Shown: positions 18,611-28,179 of the stretch, in pieces
Layout of the letters: every line of letters starts with the position of its first letter
How positions within the stretch are numbered: the stretch's first letter is position 1
Origin: Flavobacterium aquidurense
GTDB lineage: Bacteria; Bacteroidota; Bacteroidia; Flavobacteriales; Flavobacteriaceae
Assembly (NCBI RefSeq): GCF_001404985.1
Contig: NZ_JRLF01000001.1
Coordinates: 1-64,000, forward strand
Direction: 5' to 3'
Length of the DNA stretch: 64,000 nt
Position numbers and translations under genes: made by a program
Notes under the pieces: generated by a model
What the model was told of the DNA's origin: nothing
The model's database searches: none
What the model saw: only the letters and a program-made list of their open reading frames with translations

Positions 18611-20050
18611 TTAATTTTTAATCGTTTCTACTTTTTTTTCATTCACATTTGTGTTTATAAAATTGACATTCTTTACATTTTTCAATAAATAGGGTTTGCC
18701 TACTTTTTCTATTACTACATTTTTAAGTGTAATATTTTCTACTGGGGATTCTTCATATCCTTCTGCCCAGACTCCATACTTTCCTCCATTTTTCACGGTA
18801 ACATTTTCAAGATTTATGTTCCTGACTGTTGGTATGAAATTTCCGGTTTGCGAACCGTATACATTATAAAACATGGTTACCAGTAAAACACATTCTTTTA
18901 CTGTTCCTACTTTTAGGTTCCTGACAAATACATCTTCTATAACTCCGCCTCTTTTTGAATTTGTTTTGATACGAATCGCACGATCCAGGTTAGGACTGTC
19001 CATTACACAATTGTCTACAAAAACATTATTTACACCAGCAGATATTTCACTTCCCATTACTACTCCGCCATGACCATCGATCATTTTACAATTTTGCACA
19101 ATGATATTTTTACTAGGTATTGCTACTCTTCTTCCATCGGCATCACGTCCTGATTTTATAGCGATACAATCGTCTCCGGTATTAAAAATGCAGTTTTTTA
19201 TAAGTACATTTTGGGAATATTCCGGATCGCAGCCATCATTATTTGGTCCGTGGCTGTTTACGGTAACACCATCAATAATGATATTATTTGTTTTTATGGG
19301 ATGTAAAATCCAAAACGGAGCATTAATTATTGTAATATCTTTTACTAACGCTGTATTACACTCAAAAAATTCTATAAAGTTTGGTCGTAAATAACGTCCT
19401 TCGCCAAACACTCTTTCAGCAACCGGAACATTTTTCTCTGCCATATCAACCAGTACTTCACGATTTTGCGGATCATTTTGCGACGGAATTCCTTTTTTCC
19501 AGCCATAATCTTTACCTCCTGACCAAATCCACCAGTTTGTAGCATTGGCTTGTCCGTTTAGGGTTCCTTTTCCTGTTATGGCAACATTGGTTTTGTTTTT
19601 AGCATATATAAGAGGAGAATAATTCATTAATTCAGTTCCTTCAAATGAAGTATGGACTATTGGATACTCTTTTGGATCAATGCTAAAAAGTATTTCAGCG
19701 TTATCTTCTAAGTGTAAATTGACATTGCTTTCTAAATGTATCGGACCTGTAAGATATTTTCCGTTAGGTACTAAAACTTTTCCTCCGCCATTTTGAGCAC
19801 ATGCTTTAATCGCTTTTTCAAAAGCCTGAGTGTTTGATGTTTTTCCATCTGCAACAGCACCAAAATCATTAATATTAAATGTCTTGTCCGGAAATTGAGT
19901 AGAAGGAATACTTTTTATGATTGATTCCATTTTTCTCCAGGGATCAGAATCAGAAATTTTTGAAGCCTGCGTACCACATGAAGAAACTATTATAGCAACT
20001 GCGCTGGAGATGAAAAGAGTTTTAAGTGCTATAAATTTATTTACAATCAT
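18611..20050 (-). CDS. GH28 polygalacturonase, lipoprotein; first gene of the pectin operon
   Basis: This 479-residue beta-helix enzyme has a lipobox (VSSC, C25). All GH28 catalytic elements are canonical: NND at 270-272, GDD at 292-294, HG at 327-328 and RIK at 360-362. As the leading gene just before susC and a lipoprotein, it is probably exposed on the surface, where it releases galacturonate oligomers for import. It is about 30 residues longer than the second GH28 of the locus and keeps the arginine that the other has lost. Its start is 44 bp downstream of the palindromic operator at 20094-20107. Confidence 0.93.
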   Translation of the reverse strand: MIVNKFIALKTLFISSAVAIIVSSCGTQASKISDSDPWRKMESIIKSIPSTQFPDKTFNINDFGAVADGKTSNTQAFEKAIKACAQNGGGKVLVPNGKYLTGPIHLESNVNLHLEDNAEILFSIDPKEYPIVHTSFEGTELMNYSPLIYAKNKTNVAITGKGTLNGQANATNWWIWSGGKDYGWKKGIPSQNDPQNREVLVDMAEKNVPVAERVFGEGRYLRPNFIEFFECNTALVKDITIINAPFWILHPIKTNNIIIDGVTVNSHGPNNDGCDPEYSQNVLIKNCIFNTGDDCIAIKSGRDADGRRVAIPSKNIIVQNCKMIDGHGGVVMGSEISAGVNNVFVDNCVMDSPNLDRAIRIKTNSKRGGVIEDVFVRNLKVGTVKECVLLVTMFYNVYGSQTGNFIPTVRNINLENVTVKNGGKYGVWAEGYEESPVENITLKNVVIEKVGKPYLLKNVKNVNFINTNVNEKKVETIKN

Positions 20051-20093
20051 TAGTGTAGTATTTTATTGTTTAGCATTCAAATCAATACATAGA

Positions 20094-20107
20094 TGTAATC
20101 GATTACA
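20094..20107. promoter_or_regulatory. Perfect palindromic operator TGTAATCGATTACA
   Basis: This is a 14-bp perfect palindrome with the central CG expected of LacI-family operators, lying between the divergent GH28 gene and the LacI gene. Near-identical copies stand at 29831-29844 and 32867-32880. It sits downstream of the candidate minus-strand -7 box, so bound repressor would block the pectin operon. Confidence 0.8.
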
Positions 20108-20135
20108 CGAAAGTATAAAATAAGTTCTTACACAC

Positions 20136-20143
20136 CAAATTTA
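20136..20143 (-). promoter_or_regulatory. Candidate -7 box for the pectin operon
   Basis: Read on the minus strand, the sequence is TAAATTTG, matching the Bacteroidota -7 consensus TAnnTTTG. It would start transcription just upstream of the operator at 20094-20107. No clear -33 TTG lies at the right distance. Confidence 0.45.
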
Positions 20144-20257
20144 TTTAGAAAAAAATTATATATTTAATTTTTATTAGGAAATATAATTACACTTAATGTA
20201 AAAAAACATATAATTTATTATCATTGTAGAGACGAAAACGTTTTAATTATAAATTAT

Positions 20258-20306
20258 GGTAATCGATAACAATTTGTGTAACGTTATAAAAAAAAATGTA
20301 TTTTTG
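20258..20306 (+). promoter_or_regulatory. lacI promoter with degenerate operator
   Basis: A -33 TTG (20274-20276) and a -7 TATTTTTG (20299-20306) are spaced 22 bp apart, fitting the Bacteroidota promoter form. Directly upstream, GGTAATCGATAACA (20258-20271) is a two-mismatch copy of the pectin operator, which suggests autoregulation of the LacI gene. AAAACGTTTT at 20235-20244 is a further short palindrome. Confidence 0.6.
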
Positions 20307-20335
20307 TCTAGAATTTAACTGAAAAACCTATATTA

Positions 20336-21358
20336 ATGAGCGAAAAAATAACCATTTACGATATTGCTGAAAAATTAAATATCACTGCTGCTACGGTTTC
20401 CAGGGCTTTAAATAATAATCCTAAGATAAAAGAGAGCACGCGTGAGTTGGTTATTAAAACTGCGGCTGCAATGAATTATAAGCAAAACAAACTTGCTTTA
20501 GCATTAAAAAGCGGTCGAAGTAATAATATAGGTGTTATTGTTCCCCGTATCGACAGCAATTTCTTTGCATCTGTCATTAGAGGTATTGAAGAAGAGCTTC
20601 ATCCACATGGTTATCAGGTAATTATTTGCCAGACCCATGAAAGTCCAAAAAGAGAAAACGAAAATTTATATACACTAATAGACGCACAAGTTGATGGAAT
20701 CCTAATGTCGGTTACCGATGTTACTAATGAAAATGATGGTGCTTTTAGAAATGTTTTGGAAAAAAATGTTCCTTTAATATTTTTTGACCGTAGCAAACAT
20801 ATTGATGGCGTTAGCTCCGTAACAATCAACGACTTTAAAGGTGGATACCTTACTACAAAACATTTAATCAATGAAGGCTGCAGGTGTATAGCCCATTTAT
20901 CAGGAGATCAGTCTCTTGAGATTTTCAAGAACAGGTTTTTAGGATACAAACAGGCTTTACTCGACAACGGAATGATTTTTAAAGAAGAATACGTGATTCC
21001 GGTAAAAAGTATGGTAGAAGCCGGAAAAGAAGCTGTTGACATTTTATTACAATTGGAAACCCCACCGGATGCCATATTTTCTTCAAGTGATTTTGCTGCT
21101 TTGGGTGCTATTCAGGAATTGAAAGAAAGAAATATAAGTATTCCGAAAGATTTTTGTGTAGCAGGTTTCAGTAATGAGCCTTTTACCAAATTCATGGAAT
21201 TATCAATTACTTCTGTAGACCAGTCACCGCTTGAAATGGGAAAAATGTCTGCTCGTGTTTTTCTGGAACAGGTAGACAAAACCGATACTATTAAAATCGA
21301 AAAAAAGGTAGTTCTTGCTCCTGAATTACACATTCGTAAATCATCATCAAAGAACTAG
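20336..21358 (+). CDS. LacI-family transcriptional regulator of pectin/uronate genes
   Basis: This 340-residue regulator has an N-terminal helix-turn-helix (ITIYDIAEKLNITAATVSRALNN starting at residue 4) and the LacI hinge (YKQNKLALALKSGRSNNIGVIVP). A periplasmic-binding-protein-like effector domain follows (SSDFAALGAIQEL, AGFSNEPFTKFMELSITSVDQ). It is divergent from the pectin operon and convergent with uxaBA. Repeated CG-centred palindromes at the heads of three neighbouring units make it the likely repressor, with a uronate or KDG-type effector inferred from context. The locus has no hybrid two-component or ECF sigma regulator, which many PULs use. Confidence 0.93.
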   Translation: MSEKITIYDIAEKLNITAATVSRALNNNPKIKESTRELVIKTAAAMNYKQNKLALALKSGRSNNIGVIVPRIDSNFFASVIRGIEEELHPHGYQVIICQTHESPKRENENLYTLIDAQVDGILMSVTDVTNENDGAFRNVLEKNVPLIFFDRSKHIDGVSSVTINDFKGGYLTTKHLINEGCRCIAHLSGDQSLEIFKNRFLGYKQALLDNGMIFKEEYVIPVKSMVEAGKEAVDILLQLETPPDAIFSSSDFAALGAIQELKERNISIPKDFCVAGFSNEPFTKFMELSITSVDQSPLEMGKMSARVFLEQVDKTDTIKIEKKVVLAPELHIRKSSSKN

Positions 21359-21377
21359 CTATTAGTTTTTTTTTTAA

Positions 21378-21534
21378 ACCATATAAGTGATATAAGTTCA
21401 TTTTAGGTTTGCGGATAATTTATTATTGTAAATATGATTTAAAATAAAAATGCAGTTCTTGAAAGAACTGCATTTTTTTTATTTCTTACTTAATAGTACC
21501 TCTAAACTGAAATAAACTATATCACTTATATGGT
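21378..21534. repeat. Inverted repeat enclosing the lacI/uxaA intergenic terminator
   Basis: ACCATATAAGTGATATA (21378-21394) recurs perfectly inverted at 21518-21534, with weaker similarity extending about 15 bp inward. The two arms bracket a central terminator between the convergent lacI and uxaA genes. Confidence 0.75.
21447..21480. terminator. Bidirectional terminator between lacI and uxaA
   Basis: TGCAGTTCTT and AAGAACTGCA form a perfect stem with a GA loop, flanked by A and T runs on both strands. It serves two convergent genes. Confidence 0.85.
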
Positions 21535-21540
21535 AAAAAA

Positions 21541-23163
21541 CTATAAAGAAACTCCTCTTTTCCAAGGAATAAAGTCATTTTGATTTAAGATTGCAGCTTT
21601 GGTTTTGATTGTACCACTTGCAACTTCTATAATGAATTCTAACATTTCATCAGCCATTTCATCGATTGATTTTTCTCCGGTGATAATTCCGCCAGTATCA
21701 ATATCGATAATATCCGACATTTTGTTTGCTAACTGAGTGTTTGATGAAATCTTCACTACAGGGGCAATTGGGTTTCCTGTTGGAGTCCCCAGACCTGTTG
21801 TAAACAATACCATATTTGCACCAGAACCTACCATTGCAGTTGTACATTCAACATCGTTTCCAGGGGTACACAACAATGTAAAGCCTGGTTCGTTAATATA
21901 TTCCCCATAATCGAAAACACCTGTAATTGGCGAAGTCCCACCTTTTTTAGCAGCACCCGCCGATTTCATTGCATCTGTAATCAAACCGTCTTTAATGTTC
22001 CCCGGAGACGGATTCATATCAAATCCTGAACCTGCATCTACAACTGTTTTTTCGTACCATTGCATTAAGTCTAAGAAACGTTTTCCGTCCTTATCATCTA
22101 CACAACGATTTACCAATTCCTGTTCTACTCCGCATAATTCAGGAAATTCAGAAAGAATTGTAGTTCCTCCTAAAGCAACTAAATGATCCGATAACACTCC
22201 CAATGTTGGATTAGCAGAAATTCCAGAGAATCCGTCAGATCCACCACATTCCAATCCAATTCTTAATTTAGATAATGGAGCCGGTTCTCTCTTTATTTCA
22301 TTCGCTTTTTTAATCGCTTCAAAAGTATCTTTTACAACACTGCTAAGCATTGTTTCGATAGTTCCTATTTGTTGCTGATCGTAAATTAAAACAGGCTTTT
22401 TACTGTCTGGATTAATGGCATCTAAAGCATCTTTAAAGATCTGAATTTGTAAATTCTGGCATCCTAAACTCAATACCGTTGCTCCGGCCACGTTAGGATT
22501 ATTTACATAACCGGCCAATAATTTAGCCAGACTATGAGAATCCTGACGAATACCGCCACAACCGCCTTGATGCGTGATGAATTTTACTTCGATATTATTG
22601 AATAAATTAGCATCATTAGAAGCAGCTTCATTACCCGCACCGCCAGTTTCTGTTTTTACCAAAGAACGAAGCAATAATTGATAATCGTTCTCTTTAGGTT
22701 TCATTAATTCTTTCTCGAAGATATCTTTCAAGATTTCGATATTTCTGTTTTCACAAAATACCAGCGGAAAAAACAACCATACATTTTCAGTTCCTACCTG
22801 TCCGTCTTCTCTATGATAACCCTGCCATGTTCTGTCTTTCCATTTATCAATATTTGGCGCATTCCAGCCAATAGTTTCCGTTTTACCGGTTACTTTATCA
22901 CTTTCGTGTTTTACGTTTGAAGTAGAAAGCAATCCTCCTCTTTCGATTCTTGCACTGGCTTTACCTACTAAAACACCATACATAATAATCCTGTCCCCTA
23001 CATTAAAAGGAACCATTGCGATTTTATGTTTCATTTTTACATCAGTCTCAACAGTGACATCTTCACCTTCAAAGTTAATCACCTCACCTGCCGAAAGATT
23101 CACCAAAGCTACTGCTACGTTATCAGTAGGATGAACTTTTATTAATTTTTTTTGCGTTGCCAT
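21541..23163 (-). CDS. uxaA: Altronate dehydratase
   Basis: This 540-residue cytoplasmic enzyme converts D-altronate to 2-keto-3-deoxygluconate in the galacturonate pathway. The N-terminal SAF domain (about 1-75, HPTDNVAVALVNL, MVPFNVGDRIIMYG) and the large C-terminal UxaA domain (THQGGCGGIRQD, GLECGGSDGFSGISANP, VECTTAMVGSGANMVLFTTG) are both present at family length. It is preceded by uxaB with a 2-bp gap, so the two are co-transcribed and probably translationally coupled. Confidence 0.96.
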   Translation of the reverse strand: MATQKKLIKVHPTDNVAVALVNLSAGEVINFEGEDVTVETDVKMKHKIAMVPFNVGDRIIMYGVLVGKASARIERGGLLSTSNVKHESDKVTGKTETIGWNAPNIDKWKDRTWQGYHREDGQVGTENVWLFFPLVFCENRNIEILKDIFEKELMKPKENDYQLLLRSLVKTETGGAGNEAASNDANLFNNIEVKFITHQGGCGGIRQDSHSLAKLLAGYVNNPNVAGATVLSLGCQNLQIQIFKDALDAINPDSKKPVLIYDQQQIGTIETMLSSVVKDTFEAIKKANEIKREPAPLSKLRIGLECGGSDGFSGISANPTLGVLSDHLVALGGTTILSEFPELCGVEQELVNRCVDDKDGKRFLDLMQWYEKTVVDAGSGFDMNPSPGNIKDGLITDAMKSAGAAKKGGTSPITGVFDYGEYINEPGFTLLCTPGNDVECTTAMVGSGANMVLFTTGLGTPTGNPIAPVVKISSNTQLANKMSDIIDIDTGGIITGEKSIDEMADEMLEFIIEVASGTIKTKAAILNQNDFIPWKRGVSL

Positions 23164-23165
23164 AA

Positions 23166-24629
23166 CTAAGCTTTCTGTGTTGTTGTATTTATTTGTTTTT
23201 GAAAATTGGCAAAACCATTTTCTATACCATTTGCATCAATTTCTTCTAAAGCAATTGTAATCGCTTTTGTTAATCCCTGAATTTCAGTTAAATCTTCATC
23301 CCAGAAACTTTTGTTTTGCAATGTAAGTCTAGCTATTTTTTCATAATCATCTGATTTCCATAAACCATCAAAAAACGAAACAATATCTTCATTATCTTTT
23401 ACCGGTAAACTCTGACCATCCCATGTTCCTTTGTAGAAACGAATTAAACTCGCTAATGAAAAAGTCAAATTAACAGGCAGTTTTTTGTTAGCTTTATAAT
23501 ATCCTAATAAACTAGGTAAAACTCTTACTTTGAATTTCGAGACAGAATTTAATGCAATATCAGCAAGTGCATGTTTGATAAACGGATTTTTAAATCGGTC
23601 CATTACCTCCTCAGTATAGGCCGTAATTTCATTTTTGTCCATATCCAGCGTTTCACTAATTTCACTAATAACGCTATTTACAAATTTTCCGGTAAAATCT
23701 CCGTTAACAGTTTCCATTACTAATTTGTTGCCATACAAAAGTGAAAAAGGAACCATTGCCGTATGCGCACCGTTTAAAATACGAACTTTAATCATTTTAA
23801 AAGGACGTATATCATCAACGATTTTTACATTCAAATCTGTTTTATGAAAAGGCAATTTTGCTTTTAAAGCGTCTCCACCTTCAATAGCCCACAGGAAAAA
23901 AGGTTCAGCAGCAACAATTAAATTATCCTGATAATCTAATTTATTATTGTATTCTTCAATTTCAGCTCTTGGATATCCAGGAACAATTCTGTCAACCAAA
24001 GTACTGTGATACGTACAAGCATCTGATACCCAAGTTTTAAATGCATCTTCTAACTTCCATGTATCGCAATATTGCAAAATATATTTTTTCAGCGTCTCTG
24101 AGTTATAATCAATCAATTCACAAGGAATGATTGTTACTCCTTTAGAAGCATCTCCATTAAAATGTTTAAATCTTTCATATAATAAAACCGTCAGCTTTGC
24201 AGGAAATGACACGGGCGGCTGCATGTCCGGAGTATCACTTTCAATGAATTCAATTCCAGCTTCAGTAGTATTAGAAACAATAAACTGAAGTTCTTCTTCT
24301 TTGGCTAAGGCCAAATAATTTGCAAATTCAGTGTATGGGTTTATAGTCTTTACAATATTAGTAATTAACTCAATATCTTGTATCTTTTCGCCTTTTTTAA
24401 TTCCGTTCATAAACAAAGTATAAAGACCGTCCTGATCATTGATCAGGTTTACCATACCATCTTTCAAGGGTTGAACTATTGCAATACCGGCATTAAAATC
24501 AACTTCTTTATTTAGTTTGTGAAAAGCGTAGTCAACAAAAGCTCTTAAAAAGTTACCTTCTCCAAACTGAACGACCTTAATTGGCTGTAACGTTTCTAAT
24601 CCTGTATTTATTCTATTTAATTTTTTCAT
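23166..24629 (-). CDS. uxaB: Tagaturonate reductase (altronate oxidoreductase)
   Basis: This 487-residue NAD-dependent mannitol-dehydrogenase-family enzyme reduces D-tagaturonate to D-altronate. The nucleotide-binding start is KVVQFGEGNFLRAFVDYA. A later block KMIKVRILNGAHTAM matches the catalytic region of the UxaB group. It lies between uxaA (2 bp away) and a 225-bp gap before eda. No clear copy of the TGTAATCGATTRCA site is present in that gap, so this unit may be controlled differently or be weakly covered by the regulon. Confidence 0.95.
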   Translation of the reverse strand: MKKLNRINTGLETLQPIKVVQFGEGNFLRAFVDYAFHKLNKEVDFNAGIAIVQPLKDGMVNLINDQDGLYTLFMNGIKKGEKIQDIELITNIVKTINPYTEFANYLALAKEEELQFIVSNTTEAGIEFIESDTPDMQPPVSFPAKLTVLLYERFKHFNGDASKGVTIIPCELIDYNSETLKKYILQYCDTWKLEDAFKTWVSDACTYHSTLVDRIVPGYPRAEIEEYNNKLDYQDNLIVAAEPFFLWAIEGGDALKAKLPFHKTDLNVKIVDDIRPFKMIKVRILNGAHTAMVPFSLLYGNKLVMETVNGDFTGKFVNSVISEISETLDMDKNEITAYTEEVMDRFKNPFIKHALADIALNSVSKFKVRVLPSLLGYYKANKKLPVNLTFSLASLIRFYKGTWDGQSLPVKDNEDIVSFFDGLWKSDDYEKIARLTLQNKSFWDEDLTEIQGLTKAITIALEEIDANGIENGFANFQKQINTTTQKA

Positions 24630-24824
24630 CTTAAAATTTCTTTAAACCGTTATAAATAATCACATTTAAATACCTTATTTTTTCTTTTGAAACTTCTTCA
24701 AACTTGTAAAAGAAACATTACACTTGTGTGAGGAAAATAAATCTTGCTGTGAGGAATGACAAGTTTAATTTTGCAAGCGTAATGCTCAATTACAATTTCT
24801 AAAATCTAAAAAAAACGCAATCTT

Positions 24825-24856
24825 AAATAAGGAATTGGCATGATTACTCCTTATTT
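24825..24856 (-). terminator. Putative terminator after eda
   Basis: AAATAAGGA (24825-24833) and TCCTTATTT (24848-24856) pair, overlapping the eda stop codon. On the minus strand a run of eight T follows about 14 bases later. It would separate the kduI-eda unit from uxaBA. Confidence 0.45.
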
Positions 24857-25523
24857 ATTTTCTAATATTTTTTATAATGTCAAGAACGCTACTTACTTTG
24901 TTTTTTAAACCTTCAAAATCCTGATTGTCCAGTATATCTTTAGAAATTAACTGTGACCCAATCCCTACACAGGTTGCACCTGCATTGATCCATGAAGTCA
25001 GGCTTTCCAGAGTTGGCAAAACGCCTCCTGTTGGCATAATATTCGTCCATGGGCAAGGTCCTTTTATGGCTTTTATAAACTCCGGTCCATAAATATCACC
25101 CGGGAATAATTTAACTATTTCGCAACCTAATTCTTCCGCTCTTGCAATTTCTGTAAGTGTTCCGCAACCTGGTGACCACAGCACTTTACGACGATTACAA
25201 GCTATTGCGATATCTTCTCTAAAAACCGGAGTTACAATAAAATTAGCTCCTAAACTCATGTATAATGAAGCTGCTGCAGCATCTGTTATTGAACCTACTC
25301 CCAACATCATTCCCGGTAATTCTGCCAGAGCATACTTATTTAATGCTCCAAAAACTTCATGGGCAAAATAGCCTCTGCTTGTAAATTCCATTAATCGTGA
25401 ACCGCCATCATAACAAGCTTTTAATACTTTCTTGCTTATTTCGATATCTGAATGAAAAAACAACGGAACCATTCCGTTTTCTTTCATTTGCAATGCCACT
25501 TCAATTCTTGAATATTTTGCCAT
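24855..25523 (-). CDS. eda: KDPG / 4-hydroxy-2-oxoglutarate aldolase
   Basis: This 222-residue TIM-barrel class I aldolase splits 2-keto-3-deoxy-6-phosphogluconate to pyruvate and glyceraldehyde-3-phosphate, the last step of uronate breakdown. The Schiff-base lysine is K138 in EIVKLFPGD. E46 in LMEFTSRG and MPTGGV are also as expected. It follows kdgK by 11 bp and is the last gene of the kduI-kduD-uxaC-kdgK-eda unit. Confidence 0.95.
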   Translation of the reverse strand: MAKYSRIEVALQMKENGMVPLFFHSDIEISKKVLKACYDGGSRLMEFTSRGYFAHEVFGALNKYALAELPGMMLGVGSITDAAAASLYMSLGANFIVTPVFREDIAIACNRRKVLWSPGCGTLTEIARAEELGCEIVKLFPGDIYGPEFIKAIKGPCPWTNIMPTGGVLPTLESLTSWINAGATCVGIGSQLISKDILDNQDFEGLKNKVSSVLDIIKNIRK

Positions 25524-25534
25524 ATTTATATTAA

Positions 25535-26557
25535 TTATCTAGACACTAATGCAGAACCATCACCATCTATCATATTTTCAACTTCTTTTAAAGTAACCAG
25601 ATTATAATCTCCTGCAATCGTGTGTTTTAAGCAACAAGCAGCTACTGCAAAATCAAGAGCTCTCTGGTTATTATTTTCATATTGCTGCAATCCGTAAATT
25701 AGTCCTCCCATAAAAGCATCACCGCTTCCTACACGATCGACAACCGGCGTAACTTCTTTTACGGCAGCCTGATAAATAGCTTTTCCGTCGAACAAAATAC
25801 CTCCAATCCTTTGATGAGAAGCACTTACAGAATAACGTAATGTAGTGGCTACTGTTTTAAGGTTAGGAATCAATTCAAACAATTTAGTATATAAAACAGG
25901 TAAAGATTTCTCATCCTGATAATTAGGATTCACTTTTGGAATTCCCATCATAAAATAAGCAGTATCAATATCTCCTAAGATAACATTGCTGTATTTTAGC
26001 ATTTCCGGCATAACATCACTTGGCGTTTTGCCATATTGCCACAATTTTGATCTGTAGTTTAAGTCGCATGAAATGGTAATTCCAAGTTTATGCGCTACTT
26101 TAATCGCTTCTAAACAGGCTTCGGCAGCACTTTGAGAAATTGCCGGCGTAATACCGCTCCAATGAAACCAGCTTGCACCTTCCAGCACTTTTTCCCAGTC
26201 GATAGTACCTTTCTGGATCGTTGCCATAGAACTGTGCGCACGATCGTAAACAACATTGCTGCCACGTGTTCCTGCACCGGTTTCAAGAAAATAAATTCCT
26301 AAACGTTCGCCTCCATAAACTATGTTTTTAGACTCTACGTTCATTTTTCGCATTTCTTTTAATGCCGAAGCACCAATTTCATTATCTGGTAATCTTGTTA
26401 CAAATTCTGCATTTAAACCATAATTTGCCAAAGACACACATACATTAAATTCACCTCCTCCATAAGAAGCTCCAAATGCTTTAGCTTGTGAAAAACGCAA
26501 GTGCCTCTCTGTAGAAAGACGCAACATGATTTCTCCGAATGCAACTACTTTACTCAT
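25535..26557 (-). CDS. kdgK: 2-keto-3-deoxygluconate kinase (PfkB family)
   Basis: This 340-residue ribokinase-like sugar kinase phosphorylates KDG to KDPG. The family start is VVAFGEIMLRLS, the N-terminal substrate block is GASYGGGEFNVCVSLANYG, and the C-terminal catalytic block is VDRVGSGDAFMGGLIYGL with the base Asp in GSGDA. The assignment to KDG rather than another sugar rests on position between uxaC and eda and on the tight 11-bp gap to eda. Confidence 0.93.
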   Translation of the reverse strand: MSKVVAFGEIMLRLSTERHLRFSQAKAFGASYGGGEFNVCVSLANYGLNAEFVTRLPDNEIGASALKEMRKMNVESKNIVYGGERLGIYFLETGAGTRGSNVVYDRAHSSMATIQKGTIDWEKVLEGASWFHWSGITPAISQSAAEACLEAIKVAHKLGITISCDLNYRSKLWQYGKTPSDVMPEMLKYSNVILGDIDTAYFMMGIPKVNPNYQDEKSLPVLYTKLFELIPNLKTVATTLRYSVSASHQRIGGILFDGKAIYQAAVKEVTPVVDRVGSGDAFMGGLIYGLQQYENNNQRALDFAVAACCLKHTIAGDYNLVTLKEVENMIDGDGSALVSR

Positions 26558-26750
26558 ATTGTTATATTGTTTACCAGTAAAAGATTTATTTTTTTATCAT
26601 TAAGAGATTAAGAAAATTAAGCTCAGTATATTAATGGTTATTTTTTTGCCACAGATTCTATGATTAAAAAGATTATAAGCCTTATTACTAAAACCCTCTT
26701 CTTTCCTCTTTATTCTATGTTCTCTATTCTTTGCTCTCTTCTCTGTGCTC

Positions 26751-28157
26751 TTAAAACTTGAAATATTCTTTTGCGTTGTTATATGAAATATCAGAAACCA
26801 GTTTCCCAATCCATTCCATATCATTTGGCAATTCACCGCGTTTGATTTCATCTCCTAAAAGATTACATAAAATACGTCTGAAATATTCATGTCTTGGGAA
26901 AGAAAGGAAACTTCTTGAATCTGTCAGCATTCCTACGAAACAGCTAATTAACCCCATGTTCGAAAGTGCATTTAACTGTTTGGTCATTCCGTCTTTTTGA
27001 TCTAAAAACCACCAACCTGAACCAAACTGTACTTTTCCGCGAACGCTTCCGTCATTGAAATTTCCAATCATGGTTGCCATTACTTCATTATCAGCAGGAT
27101 TTAAGTTATAAATGATTGTTTTAGTCAATTTATCTTTACTGTCCAAAGCATTTAAGAAACTTGATAATTTTTGCGCCTGAGGATAATCTCCAATAGAATC
27201 CCAACCTGTATCAGGTCCTAAAATTCTGTGCATACGGGCATTATTATTTCTTAAGGCACCTAAATGAAATTGTTGTATCCAGCCAAACTGATGATAAGTC
27301 TCAGACAAGAATAACAATATGGCACTCTGGAATTTTAATGCCTCTTCAGGGCTTATAATTCTGTTTTCTCTTTTCTTTTTGAAAATCGCATTTACTTCAC
27401 TTTCTGTAAATTCTTCAAAATAAATCTGATCTAAACCGTGATCACTTAATTTGCAACCGTGTTGGTTAAAGAATTCAATTCTGTTTTTTAATGCACTGCA
27501 TAAATCTGCATAAGTATTAATTGCAACTCCGGACACATCCCCTAATGTGTCCAGATATGCATTATAACCATCATTAGAAATAAGGATGGCTTTATCAGGT
27601 CTGAAAGCCGTACTCATTTTAGTCCCAATTGGATTTTTTGTCAGTTTCTGGTGAAACTCCAAACTATCAATAGGGTCTTCTGTAGTACAAACTAATTCAG
27701 CGTTTACTTTTTTAAGAAGGTTTTGTGTACTGTAAGCCTGAGAATTAATTTTCTCTGTAGTTTCGATATAAATTTTCTCTGCAGATTTTTCATTCAGCAG
27801 ATCATAAATATCAAAATAACGCGCTAATTCTAAGTGTGTCCAGTGATACAAAGGATTACGCATCGTATACGGAACTGTTTTTGCCCAGTTTAAGAATTTA
27901 TCTTTATCAGAACCATTTCCGGTTACAAATTGCTCATTTATTCCTAATGTACGCATTGCACGCCATTTGTAGTGATCACCGTTGATCCAAACCTGAGTGA
28001 TATTGTCAAAAATTTTATCTTCGGCAATAAACTGAGGATTCAGGTGATTGTGATAATCAATTATTGGTTGATTTTTAGAGTAATTATGGTATAACTCTTC
28101 CGCGAATTTATTTTCAAGTAAAAAGTTATCGTTTATGAATGTTTGATTTGCGCTCAT
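26751..28157 (-). CDS. uxaC: Glucuronate/galacturonate isomerase
   Basis: This 468-residue amidohydrolase-fold isomerase converts D-galacturonate to tagaturonate and D-glucuronate to fructuronate. The metal motif is DYHNHLNP (H36, H38). Other family blocks are ALRNNNARMHRILGPDTGWDSIGD and ending MLTDSRSFLSFPRHEYFRRILC. Length is normal. It is followed by a 193-bp CT-rich gap before kdgK and is 22 bp after kduD. Confidence 0.96.
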   Translation of the reverse strand: MSANQTFINDNFLLENKFAEELYHNYSKNQPIIDYHNHLNPQFIAEDKIFDNITQVWINGDHYKWRAMRTLGINEQFVTGNGSDKDKFLNWAKTVPYTMRNPLYHWTHLELARYFDIYDLLNEKSAEKIYIETTEKINSQAYSTQNLLKKVNAELVCTTEDPIDSLEFHQKLTKNPIGTKMSTAFRPDKAILISNDGYNAYLDTLGDVSGVAINTYADLCSALKNRIEFFNQHGCKLSDHGLDQIYFEEFTESEVNAIFKKKRENRIISPEEALKFQSAILLFLSETYHQFGWIQQFHLGALRNNNARMHRILGPDTGWDSIGDYPQAQKLSSFLNALDSKDKLTKTIIYNLNPADNEVMATMIGNFNDGSVRGKVQFGSGWWFLDQKDGMTKQLNALSNMGLISCFVGMLTDSRSFLSFPRHEYFRRILCNLLGDEIKRGELPNDMEWIGKLVSDISYNNAKEYFKF

Positions 28158-28179
28158 GTCTTTTTAATATAATTGAGAA

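Noticed and set aside
21541..24629. Pectin operator in front of uxaBA
   Set aside because: I looked for TGTAATCGATTRCA in the 24630-24854 gap and found no good match, so uxaBA is not listed as a target.
26600..26851. 83-codon frame on the minus strand overlapping the uxaC end
   Set aside because: It overlaps uxaC in another frame and runs into the CT-rich spacer. No family resemblance.
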